Shown: positions 16,802 to 25,306, counted from the first letter of the stretch. The stretch is DNA of 64,000 bases from Streptosporangium carneum (GCF_027922005.1 NZ_BSEV01000036.1:1-64000); one strand, 5' to 3'. Notes: generated by a model not told the origin, from the letters alone. Made by a program: numbers and translations.

Positions 16802-17676
16802 TTATGGATGTGCTCTATTGCCACCTGAGCGGCACGGCCGATCGCCGCGTCCGCCCGGGGCAGCCGCAGAGCGAACGAGGGGGTTCGCAGGAAGACCGCC
16901 GCCGCGTAACGCCGTCCGTCCGGGTACTCCAGGACGCCCGCCTCGTTGCGGACGCCCCAGAGCGTGCCGGTCTTCGCGGAGATCTTCACCTCGTCGCCGA
17001 ACGCGGAGGACAGGCGGTGCGGCCAGATCTGGTTGCCCAGGATCTTCCGCGCCTCCGCGCAGGCCTCCGGAGAGCCCGCCTCGTCCCGCCAGATCTGGCT
17101 GAGCAGGGTGGTGATCTCGCGGGGCGTGCTCGAGGTCGTCCGCTCGGGGTCGCGGATCGCCAGGTCCCTGATCTGCTCCTGGCCGACCTTGGCGAGCCCC
17201 TCCTCGTCGTCCAGCCCGGCCAGCCCCAGCTCGGTCACGACGCTTCCGAGCAGTTCGGCGCAGCCGCCGATCAGGCGGGTGCGCTCCAGGCCGAGCTCGC
17301 GCAGCGTGGCGTGCACGTTGTCGAGCCCGACCCGGCGCAGCAGCACGTCGGTGGCCGCGTTGTCGCTCATGGTCATCATGAAGTGGGCCAGGTCGCGCAG
17401 GGTGAGCGAGACGTCGTCCGCGCACCCCGAGGTGCCGATGCCGCCGTCCTTGTCCGCCGCGCTCACGGTCAGCCGCTCGGTGCGCTCCAGCGTCCCCGCC
17501 GCCGCCTGCCTGGTGTACTCCAGCAGGATCGGCAGCTTGAACACCGAGGCGAGCACCACCGGGTCGTCGGCGCCGTAGCAGACCTCGGCGTCGCCGTCGA
17601 CCTCGCGGACGTGGACGAAGCCCTCCACGTCCGCCTCTTCGAACACTTCGCGCAGCGCGCTGGACACGTCAGCCAC
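16798..17676 (-). CDS. Class A beta-lactamase-like serine hydrolase, apparently without the deacylating Glu
   Basis: A 292-residue protein of the PF13354 (beta-lactamase 2) fold. Motifs present are S44-V-F-K47, S104-D-N106 and K235-T-G237. The omega loop that carries Glu166 (ExxLN) in true class A enzymes is not recognisable; the corresponding stretch runs IRDLAIRDPERTTSSTP. There is no signal peptide. Both points argue against a periplasm-type resistance beta-lactamase and for a cytoplasmic amidase, esterase or acyl-enzyme-forming peptidase acting on the imported substrate. The gene overlaps the upstream serine hydrolase by 8 bases. Confidence 0.85.
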   Translation of the reverse strand: MADVSSALREVFEEADVEGFVHVREVDGDAEVCYGADDPVVLASVFKLPILLEYTRQAAAGTLERTERLTVSAADKDGGIGTSGCADDVSLTLRDLAHFMMTMSDNAATDVLLRRVGLDNVHATLRELGLERTRLIGGCAELLGSVVTELGLAGLDDEEGLAKVGQEQIRDLAIRDPERTTSSTPREITTLLSQIWRDEAGSPEACAEARKILGNQIWPHRLSSAFGDEVKISAKTGTLWGVRNEAGVLEYPDGRRYAAAVFLRTPSFALRLPRADAAIGRAAQVAIEHIHK

Positions 17677-19012
17677 GGCGCAGCGTCCTCGCTCCGTTGT
17701 GCATGTGGGTGGCGCGCCCGTCCCCGACCACGAAGGTGATCGTGTCGTGCATGCCGTCCTTCGGCTCCGCCGCGATGAAGGAGTGGTCGGCGTAGTGCAC
17801 GAAGCGGGTGGTGGTCCGCGTCTGACCGCCCTTCTCCATGAACTCGCCGGGGATCAGGGTGGCGTCCAGGCCGCCGTGGGCCTCGGTCACCTCCCAGGCG
17901 TACATCGGCCCCTCGTACCTGCCGACGTAGGGCTCGGGGTTGACCACCAGCGGCGTCTGGGGCGGAACGGGAAGATCCGGTACGGCCAGGCCGGTGGCCT
18001 CGCGGATCAGCGGCAGCAGCAGGTCGGAGATCAGGCCCACGAGGGCGCCGCCGTTGGCGCTTATCGCGATCGCGAAGTCCGCCCCCGGCACGACCCGCCA
18101 GAACGTGCTCTGCCCGATCGTGCCGCCGTCGTGCCCGTAGACCTCGCCGCCCCAGTCGAACAGCTCGAAGCCCAGGCCCCAGCGGTCGGCGAGCAGACCG
18201 GGGACCACGGGCACGTCGATCTGCCTGGTCCGCATGGCCGCGACCGACTCCTCCGACAGCAGCCGGGTGCCGTCCTCGGCCACGCCGCCCGCGATGAACA
18301 TGCGGCCGAAGCGGACCAGCTCGCGCAGGGCCAGGCACATGGTCGAGCCCGCGGGGGCGTTGGAGCGCGGCATCGCCCACTCGAGGCTGACCTCGTTGTC
18401 CGGGCCGAGATGCCCGGCGGCGGCCCGGAACACGATGGCCTCCTCGGGCAGCAGCGCCCAGTGCGTGGCGCCGAGCGGGCCGAGCAGGTGCTCGCGCATG
18501 GCCTGCTCCCAGGTGGTGCCGCGCAGCCGGGCGACCAGCGCGCCGAGCACGCAGTACCCGGAGTTGCAGTAGGAGAACAGGGCGCCGGGCTCGTGGACGT
18601 GGCCCGCGCCGTGCAGGAAGTCGATGTACTTGTCCAGGCAGTCGTCGCCGCGCCCGGTGTCCTCGAACAGGTCGCCGTCGAAGCCGCCGCTGTGGCTGAG
18701 CAGCTGCCTGACGGTGACGACGCTCTCCGAGCCGTCGGCGACGGCGAACTCGGGCAGGTAGTCGCGGACCGGCTTGTCCAGGTCGACCAGCCCCTCGTCC
18801 ACGAGCTGCATCACCAGCGCGGCGGTCCAGACCTTGGTGGTCGAGCCGACCTGGAAGACGCTGTCGGGGGTGGTCTCGACGCCGGTGTTGCGGTTCAGCA
18901 CGCCGCTGACGGCCTCGTGCAGCTCACCGTTCGCCCAGATCGCCAGCGAGGCGCCGGGCACGTTGTGCTGCCGCGCGGCCTCGTCGAGCCGCTTCTGCAG
19001 ATCCTCAAGCAT
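17669..19012 (-). CDS. Serine hydrolase (class C beta-lactamase / D-aminopeptidase-like), first of two paralogues by position
   Basis: A 447-residue S12-family hydrolase with S57-T-T-K60, Y148-C-N150 and HDGGTIGQ (HxG). The catalytic domain covers about residues 1-340; a C-terminal beta-rich domain of about 100 residues follows (PEPYVGRYEGPMYAWEV), like the lipocalin-type domains of D-aminopeptidase and EstB relatives. There is no signal peptide. It is clearly paralogous to the next gene upstream (same SYCNSG, LFxDTGRGDDC and GGTIGQ/GNTIGQ blocks). It overlaps the class-A-like gene by 8 bases. Confidence 0.9.
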   Translation of the reverse strand: MLEDLQKRLDEAARQHNVPGASLAIWANGELHEAVSGVLNRNTGVETTPDSVFQVGSTTKVWTAALVMQLVDEGLVDLDKPVRDYLPEFAVADGSESVVTVRQLLSHSGGFDGDLFEDTGRGDDCLDKYIDFLHGAGHVHEPGALFSYCNSGYCVLGALVARLRGTTWEQAMREHLLGPLGATHWALLPEEAIVFRAAAGHLGPDNEVSLEWAMPRSNAPAGSTMCLALRELVRFGRMFIAGGVAEDGTRLLSEESVAAMRTRQIDVPVVPGLLADRWGLGFELFDWGGEVYGHDGGTIGQSTFWRVVPGADFAIAISANGGALVGLISDLLLPLIREATGLAVPDLPVPPQTPLVVNPEPYVGRYEGPMYAWEVTEAHGGLDATLIPGEFMEKGGQTRTTTRFVHYADHSFIAAEPKDGMHDTITFVVGDGRATHMHNGARTLRRG

Positions 19013-19022
19013 TCTCGCTCCT

Positions 19023-20348
19023 TCAGGCGGTCTTGGGGGTGGCGCGGACGCCGAGGTGGACGTACGGCGAGCCGTCGGGCAGCTCGTAGAAGACGGCCGA
19101 CAGCCACTGGGGCTCTCCGTCGGGGCGGCCGACGAAGGTGGTGTCGTTCACCGGGATGAGATCGAACTCCAGGGGCGGCTGCGTCCCCGCGAGGGCGCCG
19201 GTGGCCTCGGCGTACATGGACAGCTGCCCGTCGCGGACGGTCAGCGTCATCCGGGAGCCGGCCCGCTCGTACACACCGGCGTAGCGCTCGACGTCGACCT
19301 CGACCGGCTCGGCGGGCGGCCCCAGCACCGGCGGCACCTCCACGCCGACCAGGTCGGCGAACAGCTCGGTCGCCAGGGCGTCGTGGAAGGCCGCGGTGTG
19401 GCCGCCGTTGGTCAGCGAGCACACCACCGTCCCGGTGCCGGGGAGCACCCAGAGCATGGCGGCCTGGCCGATGGTGTTGCCGCCGTGGGAGATCACCTGG
19501 TGGCCCTGCCACTCGTCGAGGATCCAGCCGATCCCCCACTGCTTGCCGATGGTGTACGGGTTGGGGATGTCGACCTGCGGCTCCCACATCGCCCGCGGGT
19601 CGGCCAGCAGGTCCGTGCCCAGGTGGGCGCGGCCGAAGGCGACGACGTCGGCGGGGCGGGCGGAGATCAGGCCGGCCGGGCCGCAGGAGCGCATGAGGCT
19701 CGAGACGGGGGCGGGCCTGCCGTCGAGGTGGCCCAGGGCGGCGCGGAAGCGCAGCACGTCCTCCGGCAGGGTCCAGGTGTGGGTCAGCCCGAGCGGCTCG
19801 ATGACCTGCTCGCGCAGCGCGGCGTCCCAGACCTTGCCGGTGAGGCGCTCGATGACGCGTCCGGCGATGATGAAGCCGGAGTTGCAGTACGACTGCGTGA
19901 CGCCGATGGGGTGGTTCTGCGCGAGGTCCGCGCAGGCCTCGACGTACTTCTCGATGCAGTCGTCGCCGCGGCCCGTGTCGAGGAAGAGGTCGCCGTCGAT
20001 GCCGGAGGTGTGCGAGAGCAGGTGCCTGATGGTGACGGTCTTGGTCACCTCCGCGTCGGCGACCTTGAACTCGGGCAGGACCTCCGAGACCGGGGTGTCC
20101 AGCGTCAGCGCGCCCTGCTCGATCAGGAGCATGAGCTGGGTCGCGGTCCAGACCTTGGTGATCGAGCCGATCTGGAAGAGGGAGTCGGTGGTCACCTCCA
20201 CCCCGGTGTCCACGTTGAGCACTCCCGCGGCGAACTCGTGGAGCTCTCCCTCGTGGAAGAAGGCCAGGTTCGCGCCGGGAACCTCGTATTCGGCGATCAG
20301 CTCTGCGAGCCGGTCGTGCCAGCGTCCGGAATCCACTGCTCCAGCCAC
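19023..20348 (-). CDS. Serine hydrolase (class C beta-lactamase / D-aminopeptidase-like), second paralogue
   Basis: A 441-residue S12-family hydrolase with S62-I-T-K65, SYCNSG (YxN) and HGGNTIGQ, plus a C-terminal beta-rich domain (VERYAGVYERAGSRMTL). The frame stays open further upstream, but that part is antisense-like Arg-rich sequence. I choose GTG 20348, which has AAAGGA about 8 bases before it; GTG 20336 is an alternative. The start lies inside the end of the S9 peptidase gene (52-base overlap). It is paralogous to the downstream gene, from which it is separated by 10 bases. No signal peptide is visible. Confidence 0.88.
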   Translation of the reverse strand: MAGAVDSGRWHDRLAELIAEYEVPGANLAFFHEGELHEFAAGVLNVDTGVEVTTDSLFQIGSITKVWTATQLMLLIEQGALTLDTPVSEVLPEFKVADAEVTKTVTIRHLLSHTSGIDGDLFLDTGRGDDCIEKYVEACADLAQNHPIGVTQSYCNSGFIIAGRVIERLTGKVWDAALREQVIEPLGLTHTWTLPEDVLRFRAALGHLDGRPAPVSSLMRSCGPAGLISARPADVVAFGRAHLGTDLLADPRAMWEPQVDIPNPYTIGKQWGIGWILDEWQGHQVISHGGNTIGQAAMLWVLPGTGTVVCSLTNGGHTAAFHDALATELFADLVGVEVPPVLGPPAEPVEVDVERYAGVYERAGSRMTLTVRDGQLSMYAEATGALAGTQPPLEFDLIPVNDTTFVGRPDGEPQWLSAVFYELPDGSPYVHLGVRATPKTA

Positions 20349-22264
20349 GCGACGATCCTTTCGTTGTAGTCCAGCCGATGAGACGGACGGCCGTTGAGAA
20401 TGAACAGGTGGGAGCCGCCGGGGTAGCGGACGAGCCTGACCGGCACCCCTTGTTCGCGCAGCGCGGCGAACCACTGCTCCGCCTGGCCGACGGGACACCG
20501 GTCGTCGGCGTCCCCGTGGAGCAGGAGGGTCGGCGTGGTCACCCGCGCGACGCCGCCCATGGGCGACTGGGCGGCGACGTCGCCACCGCATTCATATGTC
20601 TTGAGGTAATATCCGGCGTCGGAGGTGCCGGACATGCTGTGCAGGTCGCTGACGCAACCGCCGGGAATGGCCGCCTTGAAGCGGTCCGTCCTGGTCGGTA
20701 GCCAGCAGGATATGTAACCGCCGTAGCTGTAACCGGTCAGCCCGAGCCGCTCCGGGTCGGCGACGCCCTCGGCGACCAGTTCGTCGATCGGGCTCAGGAA
20801 GTCGTCGGTGTCGGCGATTCCCCAGGCGCCGAGGGCGGCGGTGTAGAACGCCTCGCCGTACCCGTCGCTGCCCCGGGGGTTGAGGGTGAGCACGGTCCAG
20901 CCCTTGGCGGCCAGCACCTGGTGGTAGAGGTGCACGCCGTCGAAGACCGGCGCCCAGGTGTTGTGCGGGCCGCCGTGCACGTCGAGCAGGAGCGGCCCAG
21001 GTTCGGTGAGCGTCTCGTCGCGCAGCACGAACCCCTCGACCCGCGTCCCGTCCGGGGCGGTGAAGACACGACTGCGCGGGACGAGAAGCTCCACGTCGTC
21101 GAGCGCGTAGGCCGTCAGCTTCGTCACGGCCGGGGCCCCGGCGGCCGCGTCGGCCGTGGCTCCCCCGGGGGCGTCCGGCAGGGCGCCGGACCGAGCGGCC
21201 GGGAGGTCCAGGAGGTAGACCTCGCCCGCGCTGTACGGCGTGGCCGCGACGTAGGCGATCCTGCCCGCCACCGCGCTGGCGCCGGAGACCACCTGGTCCC
21301 CGCCGACGACCTTCTCCCCCGAGGCACGGTAGAGGTGCGTGAAACCGCCGTCTCGGGCGCAGAAGACCAGTTCGCTCCCCGCGAGCTGGGGGGTCGCCCC
21401 CGGATAGCCCGGCGCGCCCACCATGACGTTGCGGTCGAGTCCTGCCGCGATCTCCGTGAGCCCGTCCTCGCCGAGGACGAACAGGCGAGTGTGACCGCTG
21501 GGCCCCGAGGTGAACCCGGTGACCAGCAGCCGGTCGCCGAGCCACCACGCTCCCGTGCAGACCACGCTCTCGTCGGTGAGCCGCTCCGGCTTGCCTGCGG
21601 GGACGTCGGAGGAGCCCGCGGGACGACCGGGGACGTCGACCGAGTAGACGGCTCCGCCGACGACCAGGTCACGGTCGGGGTGCATGGCGGCGACGAAGGT
21701 CAGGGTCCGCCCGTCGAGGGTCCACGAGGGCTCGCCCGCGTGGAAGTCTCCCGAGGTGACCTGCGCGCTCTCGCCCGTCTTCGCGTCCACCACGAACAGG
21801 TGCTTCGTCAGGCCGCGCAGCAGGCCCACGCCGTCGGCCTTGTACTCCAGGCTGTCGGCCACGACCGGGGCGTGCGGGTCGAGGTCGCCGCACGGCGCGC
21901 CGTAGGCGATCCTCGTCCCGTCCGGAGACCAGACCGCGGCCCCCGCGCCCAGCGGCGCGGTGGTGAGAGGACGCGGCTCACCGCCGTCCATCGGCAGCAG
22001 GTGGATCTGCGGCTTTCCGTCCACGGGGCGGACGAAGGCGAGCACGCGCCCGTCGGGCGACCAGCGCGGAGAGGAGTCGGACGGTCCGTCCGTCAGGCGC
22101 CGCGGCTCGGCGCCCGGAGCGGCGAGCCAGATCTCCGATCGGTTGCCGTCGGATTCCTGGTCGGCTGTGGTGACCACATAGGCGACGGCGCTCCCGTCGG
22201 GGCGCAGCCGGGGGTCTCCCGGCACCGCGATGCGGTAGAGGTCAGTGGGGGAGAGGCGAGGCAT
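20297..22264 (-). CDS. S9 family prolyl oligopeptidase / acylaminoacyl-peptidase-like
   Basis: A 655-residue serine peptidase. The N-terminal ~380 residues form a beta-propeller of PD40/WD40-like repeats (SPRWSPDGRVLAFVRP, AVWSPDGTRIAYG). A C-terminal alpha/beta hydrolase domain follows, with S513 in GYSYGGY, D587 in HGDADDRCP and H619 in GGSHLF as the likely triad. There is no signal peptide, so it should act on peptides after import. It is the first gene of the operon that continues through three more serine hydrolases and an Opp importer. Confidence 0.92.
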   Translation of the reverse strand: MPRLSPTDLYRIAVPGDPRLRPDGSAVAYVVTTADQESDGNRSEIWLAAPGAEPRRLTDGPSDSSPRWSPDGRVLAFVRPVDGKPQIHLLPMDGGEPRPLTTAPLGAGAAVWSPDGTRIAYGAPCGDLDPHAPVVADSLEYKADGVGLLRGLTKHLFVVDAKTGESAQVTSGDFHAGEPSWTLDGRTLTFVAAMHPDRDLVVGGAVYSVDVPGRPAGSSDVPAGKPERLTDESVVCTGAWWLGDRLLVTGFTSGPSGHTRLFVLGEDGLTEIAAGLDRNVMVGAPGYPGATPQLAGSELVFCARDGGFTHLYRASGEKVVGGDQVVSGASAVAGRIAYVAATPYSAGEVYLLDLPAARSGALPDAPGGATADAAAGAPAVTKLTAYALDDVELLVPRSRVFTAPDGTRVEGFVLRDETLTEPGPLLLDVHGGPHNTWAPVFDGVHLYHQVLAAKGWTVLTLNPRGSDGYGEAFYTAALGAWGIADTDDFLSPIDELVAEGVADPERLGLTGYSYGGYISCWLPTRTDRFKAAIPGGCVSDLHSMSGTSDAGYYLKTYECGGDVAAQSPMGGVARVTTPTLLLHGDADDRCPVGQAEQWFAALREQGVPVRLVRYPGGSHLFILNGRPSHRLDYNERIVAWLEQWIPDAGTTGSQS

Positions 22265-22451
22265 GTCCGAACGCTAGGCGTCCGTTCGCGCCGCTTCTTC
22301 GGCCGCTGCGACGAACCCGGGCCGTATGCGTTGTGCCGTTGTCCAATCGGTCGCCGCGGTCCGCGCCGGAGTCGGCGAACCGCGGCGACGCACGGGACCG
22401 GAGGTCGCCCCGAGAGGGTGTCCGCGGGCGGAAACCCCCTCCGTGAGAGGT

Positions 22452-22973
22452 TCAGAGCGTGGTGGAGCTCATGGTGTCCTCGAGGACCTTGTCCAGGAAG
22501 CCCTCCAGGTTGACGACGGCGCGAACGATCCGCTCCTCCTCGGTGAGCGTCTCGAACCGCAGCGCGCCGAGGTCCGCCCGCTTCCTGCCCCGCACGTAGA
22601 GGGAGCAGGCCAGGTCGGCGCACATGTAGGTGCCGACCGTGTTGCCCTGGCGGCCCGCAGCTCCGACCCTGGGCGCGGTGAACAGGGCGACTCCCGTGCC
22701 CGGGTGGGCCGTGACGCAGACGGAGCAGATCGTGCTCTTGGCGAGGCTCCTGCGCACCTCCTGCGCCAGGCGCAGCGTCACACCGACGATCACACCGTGC
22801 CGCTCGGCGACCAGGTAACCGCGATCCGGCGCTCCGGGGTCGCGCCAGCCGAGGAAGTCCAGGTCATCCCAGGGAAGATCGGGCAGATTCCTGGGGAGAT
22901 TGAGCCTGCGGGCCTCCCCCTTCGAGCAGTTGACGAAGGATCCGCGTATCTCCTTCTCACCGACCGGGTTCAT
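22452..22973 (-). CDS. FBP-type treble-clef zinc-finger protein (EF-G-binding-like)
   Basis: A 173-residue protein with the FBP C-terminal treble-clef arrangement: CSVC and, about 40 residues later, CADLAC, giving four zinc-ligand cysteines. The family includes FusB/FBP proteins that bind elongation factor G, some of which protect against fusidic acid; actinobacterial members are mostly uncharacterised. The opening LDFLGWRDPGAPDRGYLV is typical. Start ATG 22973 has GGTGAG upstream; a GTG one codon earlier is possible. It is a single gene with a palindrome about 80 bases upstream. Confidence 0.75.
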   Translation of the reverse strand: MNPVGEKEIRGSFVNCSKGEARRLNLPRNLPDLPWDDLDFLGWRDPGAPDRGYLVAERHGVIVGVTLRLAQEVRRSLAKSTICSVCVTAHPGTGVALFTAPRVGAAGRQGNTVGTYMCADLACSLYVRGRKRADLGALRFETLTEEERIVRAVVNLEGFLDKVLEDTMSSTTL

Positions 22974-23048
22974 CACTCACCTACCGTCGCGACGGGCCTG
23001 TCACGGGACGGGACCTGCGTGGACATCGTCCTCTCCCCCGAAACGTTG

Positions 23049-23063
23049 CCTAATATGATTAGG
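23049..23063. promoter_or_regulatory. Perfect short palindrome upstream of the FBP-type gene
   Basis: CCTAAT-ATG-ATTAGG is a perfect 6-bp inverted repeat in an otherwise unannotated 240-base gap between the FBP-type gene (start 22973) and the arsC-GNAT stop (23216). It lies about 76 bases before the FBP-type start, in a locally AT-richer patch, as expected for an operator. I cannot assign the regulator. It does not match an iron box well. Confidence 0.35.
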
Positions 23064-23215
23064 TTTTACGGTAGAGATCCTAGGAGTCATGCCGCAAGTC
23101 GTTTTAACGCCGTCGGCCCGGCGCCCGCCCGCCGGAGATCCGCCGAGGTCAGGACCGAGGCGAATCTCCACTTACCCACCTGAGCGCACGCTCACCTCAG
23201 GAGCAGGGAGAGCGT

Positions 23216-24136
23216 CTACGTCACCGTTGGACTGCGCCGTTCGACCAGGACGACGTCGCGCCATGCGCCGAGATGGCGTCCGACGCGTTCTCGGGTGCCG
23301 ATCACGCGGAATCCGACGTGGGCGTGCAGGGCGAGACTGGCGGTGTTCTCGGGGAAGATCCCAGATTGGATGGTCCAGATGCCGGCGGCCTCGGTGGAGG
23401 CGATGAGCGCCTGCAGCAGAGTCGAGCCGACGCCGCGGCCGCGGGCGTCGGGGTGAACGTAGACCGAGTGCTCGACCACACCGGCGTAGGCGCAGCGGTC
23501 GCAGACCGCGCAGGCGGCGACCCAGCCGAGCACGCGGCCGATGTCGTCGACGGCGACGTGCCGGTGGTCGGGGAGCTTCGTCGCGTCGAAGTGTCGCCAG
23601 GTTGGGGCGGTGGTTTCGAAGGTGGCCTGTCCTTCGTCGATGCCGAGCCGGTAGATGGCCAGCACCTGGTCGGCGTGCTCTTCGGTCATGGCCTGGACGC
23701 GGGTGCTCAGGTCGGTCCCGTTGGCCGCCTTGGGGGTCAGGAGTTCGGTGATCAGGGCGTGGACGCGGGCCTTGATCTGGTCGCGGATCGGCCGTACGGC
23801 GTCGATGCCTTGTCCCGCCGGGTCGTCCACCTGCCAGTCCTCATACCGTTTGCCGGGGAAGATCGGGCAGGTGTCCCCGCAGCCCATCGTGATGACCACG
23901 TCACTGGCCTGGACCGCCTCGGTGGTGAGCACCTTGGGGATCTCGGCGGAGATGTCGACGCCGACCTCGTTCATCGCCGCCACCACCGCGGGGTTGATCG
24001 CGGCAGCGGGGGCCGAACCGGCCGAGCGGACGTGGATGCGCCCTTGGGTCAGGTGGGTGAGGAACGCGGCGGCCATCTGGGATCGGCCGGCGTTGTGGAC
24101 GCAGACGAACAGCACGAACGGGACGGTGGTGCTCAC
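23216..24136 (-). CDS. arsC: Arsenate reductase (ArsC, LMW-PTP type) fused to a GNAT acetyltransferase
   Basis: A 306-residue fusion. Residues 1 to about 138 form a low-molecular-weight-phosphatase-type arsenate reductase: the CX5R loop C12-VHNAG-R18, the later redox cysteines C86 and C90 (GCGDTC) and the DDPAGQ loop, as in thioredoxin-coupled ArsC. After a short linker, residues ~150-306 form a GNAT N-acetyltransferase (HPDARGRGVGSTLL acetyl-CoA motif, FPENTASLALHAHVGF) resembling ArsN/Pat enzymes. GTG 24136 overlaps the aquaporin stop (GTGA). The fusion could couple arsenate reduction with detoxification of an arsenical or an arsinothricin-like compound; this is inference. Confidence 0.88.
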   Translation of the reverse strand: MSTTVPFVLFVCVHNAGRSQMAAAFLTHLTQGRIHVRSAGSAPAAAINPAVVAAMNEVGVDISAEIPKVLTTEAVQASDVVITMGCGDTCPIFPGKRYEDWQVDDPAGQGIDAVRPIRDQIKARVHALITELLTPKAANGTDLSTRVQAMTEEHADQVLAIYRLGIDEGQATFETTAPTWRHFDATKLPDHRHVAVDDIGRVLGWVAACAVCDRCAYAGVVEHSVYVHPDARGRGVGSTLLQALIASTEAAGIWTIQSGIFPENTASLALHAHVGFRVIGTRERVGRHLGAWRDVVLVERRSPTVT

Positions 24137-24894
24137 GGGCGGGAACTTCCTTGCTCGGCGAAGGAGGCAGCGGGGACGGCGGCGTCGACGACTTCGCGAG
24201 CCGGTGAAGGAAGGAGCGGGTCGAACAGGAGAACGACCAAGCCCAGGCCGGCGGCGGCGCCGAGGAGCTGAGCGGTTATGAACGCAGGCACCGAGGTCGG
24301 GGCGATGCCGGCGAAGGTGTCGGTGAACGCGCGTCCGATGGTGACGGCGGGGTTGGCAAACGAGGTGGAGGAGGTGAACCAGTAGGCCGCGCCGATCCAG
24401 CATGCGACCGCGGCCGGAGCCAGGCGCGCGTGCCCGGTGCGGGCGAGCCCGAAGATCAGCAGGATCAGTGTGCCGGTCGCCACGACCTCGCTGATCCACA
24501 GGTGCGGCGCGAAGCGTTCGTGGGTAGACCAGGCCACCAGTGGGCGGGCGAACATGGCGTCGGCCAGCACCGCACCTGTGATCGCTCCGGCGATCTGCGC
24601 GGGAACGTAGGCGGCCAGCTGTCGCAGGCTCAGCCCATCGCCATCCCGGCGGCCCGTCCACCAGGCGGCCAGCGACACCACCGGGTTGAAGTGCGCGCCG
24701 GAGACCGGGCCGAGCAGCACGATCAGCACGCCCAGGCCGAAGACCGTGGACAGGGAGTTGGCCAGCAGTTGCACGCCGACATCGCGCGACAACTCGGTGG
24801 CCTGGATACCCGAACCGACCACCACGGCCACCAGCGCAGCCGTGCCCACCGCCTCAGCCACCACTCGGCGGGCCGGCGGAACGGCAGTGCTCAC
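24133..24894 (-). CDS. Aquaporin/MIP-family channel in ars operon (AqpS-like arsenite channel)
   Basis: A 253-residue membrane channel with six helices and two half-helices bearing HFNPVVS and FANPAVT, i.e. both NPA-box motifs, the first as NPV. Its place between arsR and arsC, with GTGA overlaps on both sides, mirrors the AqpS arrangement in which the channel lets arsenite produced by ArsC leave the cell down its gradient. No ArsB or Acr3 pump is seen in this cluster, which fits a channel-based route. The product carries 20 or so extra C-terminal residues (PLLPSPAREVVDAAV). Confidence 0.88.
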   Translation of the reverse strand: MSTAVPPARRVVAEAVGTAALVAVVVGSGIQATELSRDVGVQLLANSLSTVFGLGVLIVLLGPVSGAHFNPVVSLAAWWTGRRDGDGLSLRQLAAYVPAQIAGAITGAVLADAMFARPLVAWSTHERFAPHLWISEVVATGTLILLIFGLARTGHARLAPAAVACWIGAAYWFTSSTSFANPAVTIGRAFTDTFAGIAPTSVPAFITAQLLGAAAGLGLVVLLFDPLLPSPAREVVDAAVPAASFAEQGSSRP

Positions 24895-25262
24895 CTGCCG
24901 GCCCCGATGGCGATCGGGGTCTGGAGCAGGGCCGACAACCGGGCCAGCGCGTCGGGCAGCACCCAGTAGTACACCCACGTCCCCCGCCGTTCCGAACCCA
25001 CCAAACCGGCCTCGCGCAGCACCTTCAGATGGTGAGAGATCGTCGGCTGGGAGACGTCGAACGGGCCGATCAGGTCGCACACGCACGCCTCACCGCCCTC
25101 GTGGGAGGCGATCAGCGACAGCAGCCGCAGCCGGACCGGGTCCGACAGCGCCTTGAACATCCGCGCCAGCTCGACGGCGTCGGTCTCGCCCAGCGGTTCG
25201 TGCACCATCGGCGCACAGCACCCTGCCGTCTGGCCGAGCACCGGAAGCGATTGTTTCGACAT
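24891..25262 (-). CDS. arsR: ArsR-family metalloid-responsive repressor
   Basis: A 123-residue winged-helix repressor. The DNA-binding core reads FDVSQPTISHHLKVLREAGLV. Candidate As(III)/Sb(III) ligands are C60 and C62 (EACVCDL, the position used by classical ArsR) and the N-terminal pair C15-C16. The ATG at 25262 has no clear Shine-Dalgarno sequence and sits right after ACATAGATAT, so the transcript may be leaderless. It is the first gene of the minus-strand ars operon and divergent from arsI, with a palindrome between them. Confidence 0.9.
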   Translation of the reverse strand: MSKQSLPVLGQTAGCCAPMVHEPLGETDAVELARMFKALSDPVRLRLLSLIASHEGGEACVCDLIGPFDVSQPTISHHLKVLREAGLVGSERRGTWVYYWVLPDALARLSALLQTPIAIGAGR

Positions 25263-25306
25263 ATATCTATGTTGACAGGCATCTAATCAGCATGGCAACC
25301 TCCCAA

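Noticed and set aside
16798-17676. Label as an antibiotic-resistance beta-lactamase
   Set aside because: No signal peptide and no identifiable Glu166 motif; the context is a peptide-catabolic operon.
23089-23406. 105-codon plus-strand ORF beginning near the palindrome
   Set aside because: Two thirds lie antisense to the GNAT domain and the product is Arg-rich low-complexity; no ribosome site.
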